In this document: one piece after another, positions 18,151 to 27,124 of the stretch | Numbering within the stretch: the first letter of the stretch is position 1 | Layout: each line of letters starts with the position of its first letter | Assembly (NCBI GenBank): GCA_905182735.1 | Contig: CAJJCT010000006.1 | Span: 1 to 62,120, forward strand | Source of the DNA: Candidatus Marivariicella framensis | Lineage (GTDB): Bacteria; Bacteroidota; Bacteroidia; Flavobacteriales; Flavobacteriaceae | Direction: 5' to 3' | DNA: 62,120 nucleotides | The notes under the pieces: generated by a model | The model's input: the letters and a program-made list of their open reading frames with translations, nothing else | Database searches by the model: none | Told to the model about the DNA's origin: nothing | Translations under genes and position numbers: made by a program

Positions 18151-19230
18151 ATGATAGACTTTTGGGGACAAGAAAATTTAGCTAAAAAAATAAATCGAGA
18201 ATTAGAGAGAAATGAGCTTCCCCAAACCCAATTAATCGCAGATGAATATGGCGGTGGAGGCCTTCTTTTAGCAGTTGCTATTGCAAAAGAATTGCTTGGA
18301 CGTCATCCTTTCAAGCACCCTGACTTTTTTATTTGTTTCCCAGTAATTAAAATTGATAAAAAAACTGAAGTTTCTCTTGACTTAATTGAGGCTTTCAAAT
18401 CATTTTATGAAAAAAATAATTATTGTAGTCTAACTGACTGGCTTCTTAGCCTAGGGTCTTCTAATAAGCAGGGCTCAATTGGTGTTGAAGAAGTTAACCA
18501 ATTGCATCAAAAGATAAGCCTTAAAGCTTACGAGGGGAAAAGTAAGGTTTGTCTTATATGGGCTCCAGAACTTCTCAATATTTCAGCTGCAAATAAAATG
18601 CTTAAAATACTGGAAGAGCCTCCCGCTAAAACCTATTTTATGATGATTAGCGAAAAACCTGACCAAGTATTACCAACTATCTATTCCCGCTCAATTTTGT
18701 TATCTCTAAGCAAAATATCAATAGCAAAAATAAAAGAAAAACTAATTAACGCTGGTGTTGAAAATGCTTCAGAAATAGCAAATGCCTCTGAAGGAAACTG
18801 GGCGATTGCGCTTGAATTATCTAAAAATTCAACTTTAAGAAAAAAACTTGAATCTGTTTGGATTAAAGGCTTAAGGAGTGCCTTTAAATCAATCGGAAAT
18901 AAAGCAATTGTAGTTGATCTGATGAGTTGGGCTGATGATGTATCGAAGCTTACTAGAGATGAGCAAAAAGCTTTTTTGGAGCTTGGGTCTGTTCTTATTA
19001 GGTCTGCTTTAGTCACGAACTATGGCGCAAACAAGGCCTCTCATTATTTAAGCTTAAACAGTTTTAATGTTAAAAAGTTAGCGCCTTTTGTTAATGGTAA
19101 AAACATCATTAATATTACTAGTTTACTAGAAGAAACATATTATCAAGTGAAAAGAAATGCAAATTCAAAAATATTATTTTCAAATTTCATATTAAAGATT
19201 GCTAAGTATTTGAATAAAAAAGAAGACTAG
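18151..19230 (+). CDS. holB: DNA polymerase III delta-prime subunit
   Basis: The 359-residue protein has the clamp-loader signature SAANKMLKILEEPPAKTYF followed by LPTIYSRS, as in delta-prime and gamma/tau proteins. The usual Walker A lysine is missing: the loop reads DEYGGGGLLLA instead of GxxGxGKT, so it should not hydrolyse ATP, as expected for delta-prime. It acts in loading the sliding clamp during replication. Its end overlaps the convergent methyltransferase gene by four bases. Confidence 0.85.
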   Translation: MIDFWGQENLAKKINRELERNELPQTQLIADEYGGGGLLLAVAIAKELLGRHPFKHPDFFICFPVIKIDKKTEVSLDLIEAFKSFYEKNNYCSLTDWLLSLGSSNKQGSIGVEEVNQLHQKISLKAYEGKSKVCLIWAPELLNISAANKMLKILEEPPAKTYFMMISEKPDQVLPTIYSRSILLSLSKISIAKIKEKLINAGVENASEIANASEGNWAIALELSKNSTLRKKLESVWIKGLRSAFKSIGNKAIVVDLMSWADDVSKLTRDEQKAFLELGSVLIRSALVTNYGANKASHYLSLNSFNVKKLAPFVNGKNIINITSLLEETYYQVKRNANSKILFSNFILKIAKYLNKKED

Positions 19231-20069
19231 TTGCTTTTTCTAAAAACAAATACACTAGACGAATAGTTTCCGTTAAAAACTCCTACAATATTTGAAATTG
19301 TTCCAACTATGAAAGCCACAATCCAAGGTAAAAACATTTTTTTTCGTCTTGCTGAAAGTAAAGAGATGTAGTATGCGTCTAGAGGTAATGGCTTTGTTTT
19401 AAATAAAACAAATTTTTCCTTTTTCAAAAGCTCAATAAGCCCTTTAGGGGTAAAATGCCAGAGATGTCTTGGAACATCAAGGGCCGCCCATTCTTCTTTA
19501 AACACCTGTGAATCAAAGCTTTGTATGTTTGGAACTGCTAACACAAGTGATCCCTCTTTAGATAAAAGCTCTGATAAAGCGCTTATGCATTTAGTCGGGC
19601 TGGGTACATGTTCTAGCACATGCCATAGTGTGATTATGTTATAACTAGATGTTCCAAGGTGCTTAACTGACGAAAAAACACTTATCCCTTTAGATTGACA
19701 AATTTTTTGTGATGACAGACTTTTTTCAATTCCCGTTACTGGAATTTGCTTATCTGATATATATTTTAAAAAATCTCCGTTTCCACATCCGTAATCAAGA
19801 AGTTTTGTTTGTTTGACTAAAGACTTGATAATTTTATATTTAAAAAACATCATGGCCCTCCGGCTAATGAAGTATAGTTTATCCGTAAAGGTTTTTGATT
19901 CTACCTTGTGGGAATTATAAATGTTCGTTTTATAGAAACGATACATGTCCTCCTCTAAGTCAATTTTTGTTTTTGCAACAGATCGTTCATTGTTGTAATA
20001 AACAGAAAACAGTTCTCCTGTGACTAATCTGTCTTTTGCTGTACAATAATAATTATTATATTTTTTCAT
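19227..20069 (-). CDS. Class I SAM-dependent methyltransferase with C-terminal membrane segment
   Basis: The protein has a methyltransf_23-type domain: SAM-binding motif LLDYGCGNGDFLKY near residue 97, then IITLWHVLEHVPSP, with a hydrophobic C-terminal segment (WIVAFIVGTISNIVGVF) that may anchor it. The frame is open to an ATG at 20087, but that adds only MFHVKQ, which is simply the translation of a parS site. I therefore chose the ATG at 20069 (MKKYNN), giving 280 residues. The substrate is unknown. Similar genes act in lipid, quinone or surface-sugar methylation. Confidence 0.8.
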   Translation of the reverse strand: MKKYNNYYCTAKDRLVTGELFSVYYNNERSVAKTKIDLEEDMYRFYKTNIYNSHKVESKTFTDKLYFISRRAMMFFKYKIIKSLVKQTKLLDYGCGNGDFLKYISDKQIPVTGIEKSLSSQKICQSKGISVFSSVKHLGTSSYNIITLWHVLEHVPSPTKCISALSELLSKEGSLVLAVPNIQSFDSQVFKEEWAALDVPRHLWHFTPKGLIELLKKEKFVLFKTKPLPLDAYYISLLSARRKKMFLPWIVAFIVGTISNIVGVFNGNYSSSVFVFRKSN

Positions 20070-20070
20070 T

Positions 20071-20086
20071 TGTTTCACGTGGAACA
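20071..20086. other. parS: parS centromere-like site 1
   Basis: The 16-base near-palindrome TGTTTCACGTGGAACA reads TGTTCCACGTGAAACA on the minus strand, a full match to the ParB-binding consensus TGTTNCACGTGAAACA. It sits in the gap between the mnmG stop codon and the methyltransferase start. parS sites nucleate ParB and position the replication origin during chromosome segregation. An identical copy lies 1.9 kb away on the other side of mnmG. Confidence 0.88.
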
Positions 20087-21958
20087 TTATCTACCCAAAG
20101 CAACTAACAGGACACTAATATCACTAGGATTAATTCCGCTTATTCTACTCGCTTGTGATAGTGATTGGGGCAATATGTTGTTTAACTTTTCTTTTGCTTC
20201 GCTTGACAATGACGCGAGTTCATTATAATTGAAAGAGACGGGTATTGATATGTTCTCTAGTCTATGAATTTTATCTGCCATTTGCTTTTCCTTGGCAATG
20301 TATCCGGAATATTTAATTTGAATTTCTGCCTGCTCTAAAATTATTTCGTTGATTTTCTCTTTTTCAATAAACTCAGAAACCTTAGGGAGCTTCTTTAAGT
20401 CGTCCATTATTATATTTGGTCTGGCAAGAACCTTAGCGAGCTTTCCTGCCTGCCTTACGGGGGAAGATTTTTTTGATTTTAATATTACGTTAAGCATTTT
20501 AGGATCAAAACTAGTATTGTTTAAAAATTTTATTGATTTTTCTGTTAACGCCATTTTTGCCTCAAGAGACTTCATTCTTTTTGAACTAGCCAAACCTATG
20601 TTAAAAGCCAAGGGCGTTAGTCGTTCGTCTGCATTATCTTGACGAAGTAAGGTTCTATATTCTGCTCTGGAAGTAAACATCCTATAGGGCTCTTCGGTCC
20701 CCTTAAGCACAAGGTCGTCAATTAGAACCCCTATATAAGCTTCATCTCTTTTTAAAACAAAAGGATCACAATCCTGATGCTTGAGGTTTGCATTTACGCC
20801 CGCAATTATCCCCTGGGCAGCAGCTTCCTCATAACCTGTTGTACCGTTTATTTGTCCTGCAAAGAATAAGTTTTCAATGATTTTAGTTTCGAGACTGTGC
20901 TTTAGCTGGGTTGGCTGAAAGTAGTCGTATTCAATCGCATAACCTGGCCTAAAGAATTTAACTTTCTCAAAGCCTTGAACTTTTTTTAAGGCTTCATATT
21001 GAATTTCTTGAGGAAGTGATGTGGAAAAGCCATTAACATAAACCTCAACAGTGTTCCATCCTTCAGGTTCTACAAAAATCTGATGTCTTGGTTTTTCAGA
21101 GAAGCGACTTATTTTATCTTCAATTGAGGGGCAATACCTGGGACCTGTACTTTGGATGCTACCGTTAAACATTGGAGATCGATCAAAGCCAGTTCTAAGC
21201 AGGTCGTGAACTTCTTCACTGGTGTAAGTAATATGACAACTTCTTTGAGAATTTAATTTGTTTGTGGTTTCTAAAAAACTAAAAGTTCCTGGGCGATCAT
21301 CTCCAGGCTGTTCTTCCATTAGTGAGTAGTTAAGTGATCTGCCATCAACTCTTGGAGGTGTTCCAGTCTTCATTCGGCCAGATATAAAACCATGCGACTC
21401 CAAACAATGCGTTAATCCAATTGATGGACTTTCACCAGCCCTACCTCCACCAAAGTTTTTCTCCCCAATGTGAATGAGGCCGTTTAAAAAAGTTCCGTTT
21501 GTAAGAATAATTGTTTTAGAATGTATAGATATGTCAAGGGAAGTTTTTACACCAACGGCTATTCCATTTTCAACAATTAGACTTGTTACCATTTCTTGAT
21601 AAAAGTCGAGATTATTTGTTTTCTCTAAAAGATCTCTCCAGTTTTGGGAGAACATAGATCTGTCGGATTGGACACGAGGGGACCACATTGCTGGACCTTT
21701 AGACCTGTTCAACATTTTAAATTGTATTGCGCTGTAATCTGATACTGTTCCGCTGTAACCGCCTAGAGCGTCAATTTCACGAACAATTTGGCCTTTTGCG
21801 ATACCTCCCATGGCGGGATTACATGACATCTGACCAAGAGTTTGAAGGTTCATGGTGATTAATAACGTGCTAGAGCCAAGGTTGGCTGATGCTGCCGCTG
21901 CTTCACATCCTGCATGACCTCCACCAACAACAATAACATCATATTTTTTATCAAACAT
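20087..21958 (-). CDS. mnmG: tRNA uridine-5-carboxymethylaminomethyl synthesis enzyme MnmG (GidA)
   Basis: The 623-residue protein has the FAD-binding N-terminus VIVVGGGHAGCEAA, the family stretch MSCNPAMGGIAKGQIVREIDALGG, NGTFLNGLIHIG, RTSRAEYRTLLRQDNAD-like sequence and a C-terminal helical domain. With MnmE it modifies the wobble uridine of several tRNAs. The gene is a classic neighbour of bacterial replication origins. Here it is flanked on both sides by parS sites. Length and motifs are complete. Confidence 0.97.
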   Translation of the reverse strand: MFDKKYDVIVVGGGHAGCEAAAASANLGSSTLLITMNLQTLGQMSCNPAMGGIAKGQIVREIDALGGYSGTVSDYSAIQFKMLNRSKGPAMWSPRVQSDRSMFSQNWRDLLEKTNNLDFYQEMVTSLIVENGIAVGVKTSLDISIHSKTIILTNGTFLNGLIHIGEKNFGGGRAGESPSIGLTHCLESHGFISGRMKTGTPPRVDGRSLNYSLMEEQPGDDRPGTFSFLETTNKLNSQRSCHITYTSEEVHDLLRTGFDRSPMFNGSIQSTGPRYCPSIEDKISRFSEKPRHQIFVEPEGWNTVEVYVNGFSTSLPQEIQYEALKKVQGFEKVKFFRPGYAIEYDYFQPTQLKHSLETKIIENLFFAGQINGTTGYEEAAAQGIIAGVNANLKHQDCDPFVLKRDEAYIGVLIDDLVLKGTEEPYRMFTSRAEYRTLLRQDNADERLTPLAFNIGLASSKRMKSLEAKMALTEKSIKFLNNTSFDPKMLNVILKSKKSSPVRQAGKLAKVLARPNIIMDDLKKLPKVSEFIEKEKINEIILEQAEIQIKYSGYIAKEKQMADKIHRLENISIPVSFNYNELASLSSEAKEKLNNILPQSLSQASRISGINPSDISVLLVALGR

Positions 21959-21970
21959 ATATAATAGAAA

Positions 21971-22384
21971 TTAATGTTTCACGTGGAACATGTTGATCAT
22001 TTTATCTTCTTCATTTGACATTTTATTTTTAAGAGCCTTAGTCTTATCATGAAAACCTAAACAATGAAGAAAACCATGGGATATTAATCTAAGGGTCTCA
22101 TTTTCAATACTTTGATTAAATATTTTTGCATTTTCAAAAGTCTGTTCTGTTGAAATATAGACCTCTGCAACTATATTTTTATTAGTCCCGTAAGGGAAGG
22201 TAAGAATGTCCGTGTGAGTATTATGGTTTAAGTATTTCAAATTTAAACTTAACATGTGTTCCGTTGAAACAAATGAATAAACTAGCTTTTTTACTGATAC
22301 GCTATAGGCTAATGCGGATGAAATGAGCCATTCCTTTATACGGTCTTCATCAATCTGGGGGGACATGTTAATAAATTGTATCAT
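21971..22384 (-). CDS. ybeY: Endoribonuclease YbeY
   Basis: The 137-residue protein has the Zn-binding signature HGFLHCLGFHD near residues 104-114 and the upstream segment HTDILTFPYG typical of YbeY. It matures 16S rRNA ends and takes part in ribosome quality control. The last codons (MFHVKH) are the translation of the second parS site, so the C-terminus has been shaped by a DNA-binding site. A -7 box nine bases ahead of the chosen ATG supports the start. Confidence 0.92.
   Translation of the reverse strand: MIQFINMSPQIDEDRIKEWLISSALAYSVSVKKLVYSFVSTEHMLSLNLKYLNHNTHTDILTFPYGTNKNIVAEVYISTEQTFENAKIFNQSIENETLRLISHGFLHCLGFHDKTKALKNKMSNEEDKMINMFHVKH
21975..21990. other. parS: parS centromere-like site 2
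   Basis: This is the same 16-mer as the site at 20071 (TGTTTCACGTGGAACA), again a full match to the ParB consensus on the minus strand. It is embedded in the last codons of ybeY, 17 bases before the mnmG start codon. Two identical copies of such a long GC-containing word in AT-rich DNA are most unlikely by chance. Confidence 0.88.
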
Positions 22385-22392
22385 TTCATTTA

Positions 22393-22400
22393 CAAATATA
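22393..22400 (-). promoter_or_regulatory. Candidate -7 box for ybeY-mnmG
   Basis: The minus strand reads TATATTTG, matching TAnnTTTG, and ends eight bases before the ybeY ATG. Transcription from here would give an almost leaderless mRNA. Confidence 0.4.
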
Positions 22401-22451
22401 CACCAATCTAAATGCAGTTGAAACTAAGCGATTCTTTATATTTACAGCATC

Positions 22452-23942
22452 ATGAAAGAAAGAGTTAGATTCGCGCCAAGCCCAACCGGCCCTTTACACA
22501 TTGGAGGCTTAAGAACGGCGCTTTTTAACTACCTGTACACAAAAAGCAGAAACGGGACTTTTATATTACGTATTGAGGACACTGACAGAAACAGACTTGT
22601 AAAAAACAGTGATAAATACATAGAAAAAGCCTTATCCTGGGCGGGTATAATTCCTGACGAGAGCCCGTCTTTAGGCGGAGAATATGGTCCTTACATGCAA
22701 AGCGAAAGAATTAGTATTTATAATGAAAAAATTGAACTGTTGATTGCAGCCGATAAGGCGTATTATGCTTTTGACACAGATGAAGAGCTCGGAAGGCTAA
22801 GAAGTGAAAAAGAAAAAAAGGGATTAGTTTTTAAATACGATTATTCAACAAGATGTTCACTAGACAATTCTTTATCTATGAACGGTGAAGATATAGATAC
22901 AAGAATTAAAAAAGATTCTTTTGTGATTCGTCTTAAAGTTAATAGTGGAAAAACAATATCCGAAGATCTTTTGAGAGGTCTTGTGCATTTTGACAACAGT
23001 GTTCTTGATGATAAAATATTGGTTAAAACGGATGGGTTTCCAACCTATCACTTTGCAAATATTGTGGATGACCATTTGATGAAAATAACAACTGTAATTA
23101 GGGGAGAAGAGTGGCTTCCTTCTCTTCCGCTTCACGGCTTGATACACGAAGCTTTTGGATGGGAAAAACCAAATTACATACATCTCCCTTTAATCCTTAA
23201 ACCTTATGGAAAAGGCAAGCTTTCAAAGCGTGATGGAGCGAAAGGTGGATTTCCTATATTTCCGCTAAGCTGGGAAAAAGATGAGGGATTTAAAGAGATG
23301 GGCTTTTTAAGCAGCGGAATGATTAACTACTTAGCGCTGCTTGGCTGGAACCCCGGTAGTGATGATGAGTTTTTTAACCTAGACGACTTAATAAAGCTAT
23401 TTAACATTAAAGGTCTTCAAAAAGGAGGTGCAAAATTTGATTTTGAAAAAGCAAAGTGGATTAACCAGCAACATCTGTTAAGACTTGATTTTAATGAATT
23501 TGAAATAAACTTTCCTGAGCGTGTAATAGATTTAAAAAACAAATATCCTTCAAAGTGTGCTGAAATCTTTTTACTAGTAAGAGAAAGATTAAAACTGGCT
23601 GGTGACTTTGAAAAAGAGATTGAGTTTTTTTTAAAGGATCCTGCAGATTATGATCAGAAAGCAATAAATAAATTGCGATCAAAAAACGATGTTGAGGTAA
23701 TAATAAAAGAAATAGAAGCTGTTGTTGAAAAAAATGGTGTTGATAGGCTTAAAGAAAACTTGAGTACTTTGTCTGGTAATAAAAATATTAATTTTGGCTC
23801 AATAATGCAGCTTCTAAGAATAAGTTTAGTGGGAAAATTGTCTGGTCCAGACATTGTTAAAGTTTCAGTGTTAATAGAAAAAAGCTTAACTTTAAAAAGA
23901 TTGGCTAATTTAAAAAATCATATTAAAAATAATTTATCATGA
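22452..23942 (+). CDS. gltX: Glutamyl-tRNA synthetase
   Basis: The 496-residue class I synthetase has the HIGH-type motif PTGPLHIGGLRTALFNY at the N-terminus and the KMSKS-type motif GKLSKRDGAKGG near residue 257. The region EDTDRNR matches the glutamate branch. It charges tRNA-Glu. Length is normal. Its stop overlaps the start of the SPFH gene by four bases (ATGA), so the two are coupled. Confidence 0.96.
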   Translation: MKERVRFAPSPTGPLHIGGLRTALFNYLYTKSRNGTFILRIEDTDRNRLVKNSDKYIEKALSWAGIIPDESPSLGGEYGPYMQSERISIYNEKIELLIAADKAYYAFDTDEELGRLRSEKEKKGLVFKYDYSTRCSLDNSLSMNGEDIDTRIKKDSFVIRLKVNSGKTISEDLLRGLVHFDNSVLDDKILVKTDGFPTYHFANIVDDHLMKITTVIRGEEWLPSLPLHGLIHEAFGWEKPNYIHLPLILKPYGKGKLSKRDGAKGGFPIFPLSWEKDEGFKEMGFLSSGMINYLALLGWNPGSDDEFFNLDDLIKLFNIKGLQKGGAKFDFEKAKWINQQHLLRLDFNEFEINFPERVIDLKNKYPSKCAEIFLLVRERLKLAGDFEKEIEFFLKDPADYDQKAINKLRSKNDVEVIIKEIEAVVEKNGVDRLKENLSTLSGNKNINFGSIMQLLRISLVGKLSGPDIVKVSVLIEKSLTLKRLANLKNHIKNNLS

Positions 23943-24877
23943 CTATATTTTCAACAATATTAACCGTATTTACAGTTCTAATTATTTTGTCTGGAGTGTT
24001 TATTGTCAAACAACAAACCTCTGCATTAGTAGAGCGATTTGGTAGATTTTTAGCGGTGAGATCTCCTGGACTTCATATAAAAATTCCTTTCGTTGATAAG
24101 ATCTCAGGTCGATTAAGTCTAAGAATTCTTCAGCTTGACGTTATTGTTGAAACTAAAACTAAAGACGATGTTTTTGTTAAACTTAAGGTGTCAGTTCAAT
24201 ATAAAGTTATTGAAGATAAGGTCTTTGATGCTTTTTATAAACTAGACTTTCCTCAGGATCAAATAACGTCTTATGTTTTTGACGTGGTCAGAGCAGAGGT
24301 GCCTAAAATGATCCTTGATGATGTGTTTGAGAAAAAAGATGAAATTGCTAATGCAGTAAAGAGCGAGCTTAATGAGGCAATGAGTAGTTATGGGTATAAC
24401 ATAATTAAAACATTAGTAACGGACATAGATCCTGATGCTGAAGTTAAAACTGCTATGAATAAAATTAATGCTGCAGAGCGACAAAAGGTTGCTGCTCAGT
24501 ATGAAGGTGATGCGGCAAGAATTTTAATTGTAGAAAAAGCAAAAGCTGAAGCTGAAAGCAAAAGGCTTCAAGGTCGGGGTATTGCTGATCAAAGAAGAGA
24601 AATTGCTCGAGGCCTAGAGGAGTCCGTGGATGTTCTTAATAATGTCGGCATAAACTCTCAAGAAGCTTCTGCTTTAATTGTAGTTACTCAACATTATGAT
24701 ACTTTGCAGTCAATTGGAAGCGAAACAAACAGTAACCTTATCTTGCTGCCGAATTCACCTCAAGCAGGAAGTGAAATGTTGAACAACATGGTTGCCTCGT
24801 TTACAGCAAGTAACCAAATTGGAGAGGCGATGAAGGAGCAAAATCTAAAGCTAAAAGGTGATGCCAAAAAAGAATAA
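23939..24877 (+). CDS. SPFH/Band 7 membrane protein (QmcA/HflK-like)
   Basis: The 312-residue protein has one N-terminal membrane helix (about residues 7-24) followed by the Band 7 domain, with LVERFGRFLAVRSPGLHIKIPFVDK and a coiled-coil region rich in Ala/Glu/Lys (AEAESKRLQGRG). SPFH proteins form large ring assemblies that organise membrane microdomains and control FtsH-type proteases. It follows gltX with overlapping codons, a common flavobacterial arrangement. Confidence 0.88.
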   Translation: MTIFSTILTVFTVLIILSGVFIVKQQTSALVERFGRFLAVRSPGLHIKIPFVDKISGRLSLRILQLDVIVETKTKDDVFVKLKVSVQYKVIEDKVFDAFYKLDFPQDQITSYVFDVVRAEVPKMILDDVFEKKDEIANAVKSELNEAMSSYGYNIIKTLVTDIDPDAEVKTAMNKINAAERQKVAAQYEGDAARILIVEKAKAEAESKRLQGRGIADQRREIARGLEESVDVLNNVGINSQEASALIVVTQHYDTLQSIGSETNSNLILLPNSPQAGSEMLNNMVASFTASNQIGEAMKEQNLKLKGDAKKE

Positions 24878-24885
24878 AAATGTGT

Positions 24886-26556
24886 TTACTTCTTTTTAAC
24901 CCAACTATCCCTCAGACCAACAGTTTTATTAAAAATAAAATTAGTAGGGGAGCTCTTTTTGTCTAAATTAAAATAGCCCACTCTTTGAAATTGATAAGAG
25001 CTTCCTTGTTTAGCGCTCAATATGCTTGGCTCTACAAAGGCGCTTTGAGTTATGAGTGAGTTAGGGTTAACAAAGTCAATAAAACTTTTATCCTTGTGTT
25101 GATCTGGAGAGGGGTCAACAAAAAGACGATCATAAATGTTTACTTTAACTTTTATCGCGTGTTTTTCACTTACCCAATGAAGAGTGCCTTTGACCTTTCT
25201 TTTACTTGCCTCAGATCCTGAACCACTTTTGGAGTCTTTATCATAAGAGCAAAGAATCTCAACAACTTTACCCTCTTCATTTTTTACAACGGATTCTCCT
25301 TTAATTATGTAGGCGTTTTTAAGCCTTACCTCTTTACCTAGGGTAAGGCGAAAAAACTTTCTATTAGCTTCCTCTTTAAAGTCCTCTCTCTCTATAAGTA
25401 AATTTTTGGAAAAGGGTATTTCTCTTGTGCCAAGATCGATTTGTTCTGGATTAATTTCGCCACTTAACAGTTCTTCATGTTTATCATAGTTGATAATGGT
25501 TAACTTTACAGGGTTAAGAACAGCATTAACTCTTGGTGCAATTTTGTTTAAATGGTCCCTTGCGCAAAACTCTAATAGTGACGCCTCAATAATGTTTTCT
25601 CTTTTAGCAATTCCTGCAGTTTCAACAAACAGCCTTAAGGATTCTGAGGTGTATCCTCTTCTTCTAAGTCCTGATATAGTGGGCATTCTTGGATCGTCCC
25701 ATCCGTTTACAAGCTGTTTATCAACTAGCTGTTTTAATTTTCTTTTTGAAGTAACTGTATATGACAAGTTAAGCCTTGCAAATTCAGTTTGTTTAGGAAT
25801 ACTTTTATTAATTGGAAGTGTTTTTAAGAACCAATCGTATAAGTCTCTGTGGGGCTTAAACTCTAGTGTGCATAGAGAGTGTGAGATTTGTTCAATATAA
25901 TCTGACTCTCCATGGGTCCAGTCGTAAGTTGGATAAACCTTCCACTTGTCTCTAGTTCTATGGTGTGTTTTGTCAAGAACTCTATAAATAACAGGATCCC
26001 TCATTAGCATGTTTGGTGATTTCATGTCGATTTTTGCCCTTAAAACATATGAGCCTTCTGGATGTTTCCCTTCAGACATTTCTACAAATGTTTTTCTGCT
26101 CTTTGCAGGTGGTTGATTTCTAAACGGGCTTTCTGATCCAGGGGATAACGGCGTTCCCTTTTGTTCAGCAATAAGCTCTGAGCTTTGAGAATCTACATAT
26201 GCTAAATTATTATCAATTAAAAACAGGGCCCACTTATAAAGCTGTTCAAAATAATCAGAGGCATAGCACTCCTTGTTCCATTTATATCCAAGCCATTTTA
26301 TATCTTCTTTTATAGCCTCAACATATTTACTCTCTTCATTTTGAGGGTTTGTGTCGTCGAACCTTAAATTAACCGGGGCGTTATATTTTAGGCCTAAATT
26401 AAAATTTAAACATATCGCCTTTACGTGCCCTATGTGAAGAAAGCCGTTAGGTTCTGGAGGAAAACGAAAACGAAGAGATTTGGAGCTGAAGCCGTTTGTT
26501 AAATCATCTTCAATTATTTTTTCTATAAAGTTTAAAGCCGGGACGCTATTGTCCAT
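24886..26556 (-). CDS. glnS: Glutaminyl-tRNA synthetase
   Basis: The 556-residue class I synthetase has RFPPEPNGFLHIGHVKA (HIGH motif) and the KMSKS-type loop VTSKRKLKQLV, plus the C-terminal beta-barrel anticodon domain. It charges tRNA-Gln directly, so this organism need not rely on transamidation for Gln-tRNA. Length is standard. It converges on the SPFH gene with eight bases between. Confidence 0.96.
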   Translation of the reverse strand: MDNSVPALNFIEKIIEDDLTNGFSSKSLRFRFPPEPNGFLHIGHVKAICLNFNLGLKYNAPVNLRFDDTNPQNEESKYVEAIKEDIKWLGYKWNKECYASDYFEQLYKWALFLIDNNLAYVDSQSSELIAEQKGTPLSPGSESPFRNQPPAKSRKTFVEMSEGKHPEGSYVLRAKIDMKSPNMLMRDPVIYRVLDKTHHRTRDKWKVYPTYDWTHGESDYIEQISHSLCTLEFKPHRDLYDWFLKTLPINKSIPKQTEFARLNLSYTVTSKRKLKQLVDKQLVNGWDDPRMPTISGLRRRGYTSESLRLFVETAGIAKRENIIEASLLEFCARDHLNKIAPRVNAVLNPVKLTIINYDKHEELLSGEINPEQIDLGTREIPFSKNLLIEREDFKEEANRKFFRLTLGKEVRLKNAYIIKGESVVKNEEGKVVEILCSYDKDSKSGSGSEASKRKVKGTLHWVSEKHAIKVKVNIYDRLFVDPSPDQHKDKSFIDFVNPNSLITQSAFVEPSILSAKQGSSYQFQRVGYFNLDKKSSPTNFIFNKTVGLRDSWVKKK

Positions 26557-26615
26557 AAATATTTTTTGGTAAATATATAAAGAGTGTGTGAACTATTCAT
26601 TTGAAAACTAGTTTA

Positions 26616-26623
26616 TATATTTG
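26616..26623 (+). promoter_or_regulatory. Candidate -7 box for folB
   Basis: TATATTTG fits TAnnTTTG and ends eight bases before the folB ATG. A TTTG at 26600-26603 is only 12 bases upstream, too close for a normal -33 element. Confidence 0.4.
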
Positions 26624-26631
26624 AGGTAATT

Positions 26632-26991
26632 ATGGGGAAAATTAGATTAAAAAATGTTAAACTTTATTCAAATCACGGATGTCTGGACCAGGAGGAGTTA
26701 ATTGGGAGTGATTATGTTTTACAACTAGAGGTTAGTGTTGATCTAAACAAATCATCAAAATCAGACAACCTTAATGATACTGTAGACTACGTAGCGCTAA
26801 ATTCAATAATTAAAGAAGAAGCCCTTAAAAGATCTAAACTTCTGGAGGCTGTTGCAAAAAGAATAATTGATAGAATTTTTAACGAGCACGCGTCTGTAAA
26901 GAAAGCAAAGGTTGAAATCTCAAAAATAAATCCTCCAATTGGTGGTGATGTTGAGGCCGTCTCTATTATTCTTAAAAGAAAAGAAACTTAA
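26632..26991 (+). CDS. folB: Dihydroneopterin aldolase
   Basis: The 119-residue protein matches FolB: N-terminal IRLKNVKLYSNHGC with the active-site region YxxHG, then NDTVDYVALNSII and C-terminal KINPPIGGDVEAVSI. It splits dihydroneopterin in folate synthesis and acts as an octamer. Length is typical. It is followed closely by tRNA-Cys on the same strand. Confidence 0.92.
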   Translation: MGKIRLKNVKLYSNHGCLDQEELIGSDYVLQLEVSVDLNKSSKSDNLNDTVDYVALNSIIKEEALKRSKLLEAVAKRIIDRIFNEHASVKKAKVEISKINPPIGGDVEAVSIILKRKET

Positions 26992-27003
26992 AGGAATTAG
27001 TGC

Positions 27004-27011
27004 TATTTTTG
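27004..27011 (+). promoter_or_regulatory. Candidate -7 box for tRNA-Cys
   Basis: TATTTTTG followed by CACC lies eight bases before the 5' end of the tRNA. The tRNA at 61890 has a very similar TATATTTGCACC upstream, supporting this as a real stable-RNA promoter element. Confidence 0.45.
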
Positions 27012-27018
27012 CACCCAC

Positions 27019-27089
27019 GGCATCGTGGCCGAGTGGCTAGGCAGAGCTCTGCAAAAGCTTCTACAGCGGTTCGAATCCGCTCGATGCCT
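27019..27089 (+). tRNA. tRNA-Cys (anticodon GCA)
   Basis: A full cloverleaf folds: acceptor GGCATCG/CGATGCC, anticodon stem GAGCT/AGCTT with loop CTGCAAA (anticodon at 27051-27053), and T arm AGCGG-TTCGAAT-CCGCT. The discriminator base is T, as required for cysteine tRNAs. The CCA end is not encoded. Length is 71 bases. Confidence 0.95.
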
Positions 27090-27096
27090 CTTAAAG

Positions 27097-27124
27097 CCCG
27101 TTATAATTATTAGCGGGTTTTTTA
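27097..27124 (+). terminator. Rho-independent terminator after tRNA-Cys
   Basis: CCCGTTA and TAGCGGG form a short hairpin (27097-27117) followed by a run of T. It starts eight bases after the tRNA. The T run reaches into the stop codon of the convergent head-GIN gene. Confidence 0.65.

Noticed and set aside
25490-25900. 136-codon plus-strand frame inside glnS
   Set aside because: Antisense shadow of a complete glutaminyl-tRNA synthetase gene.
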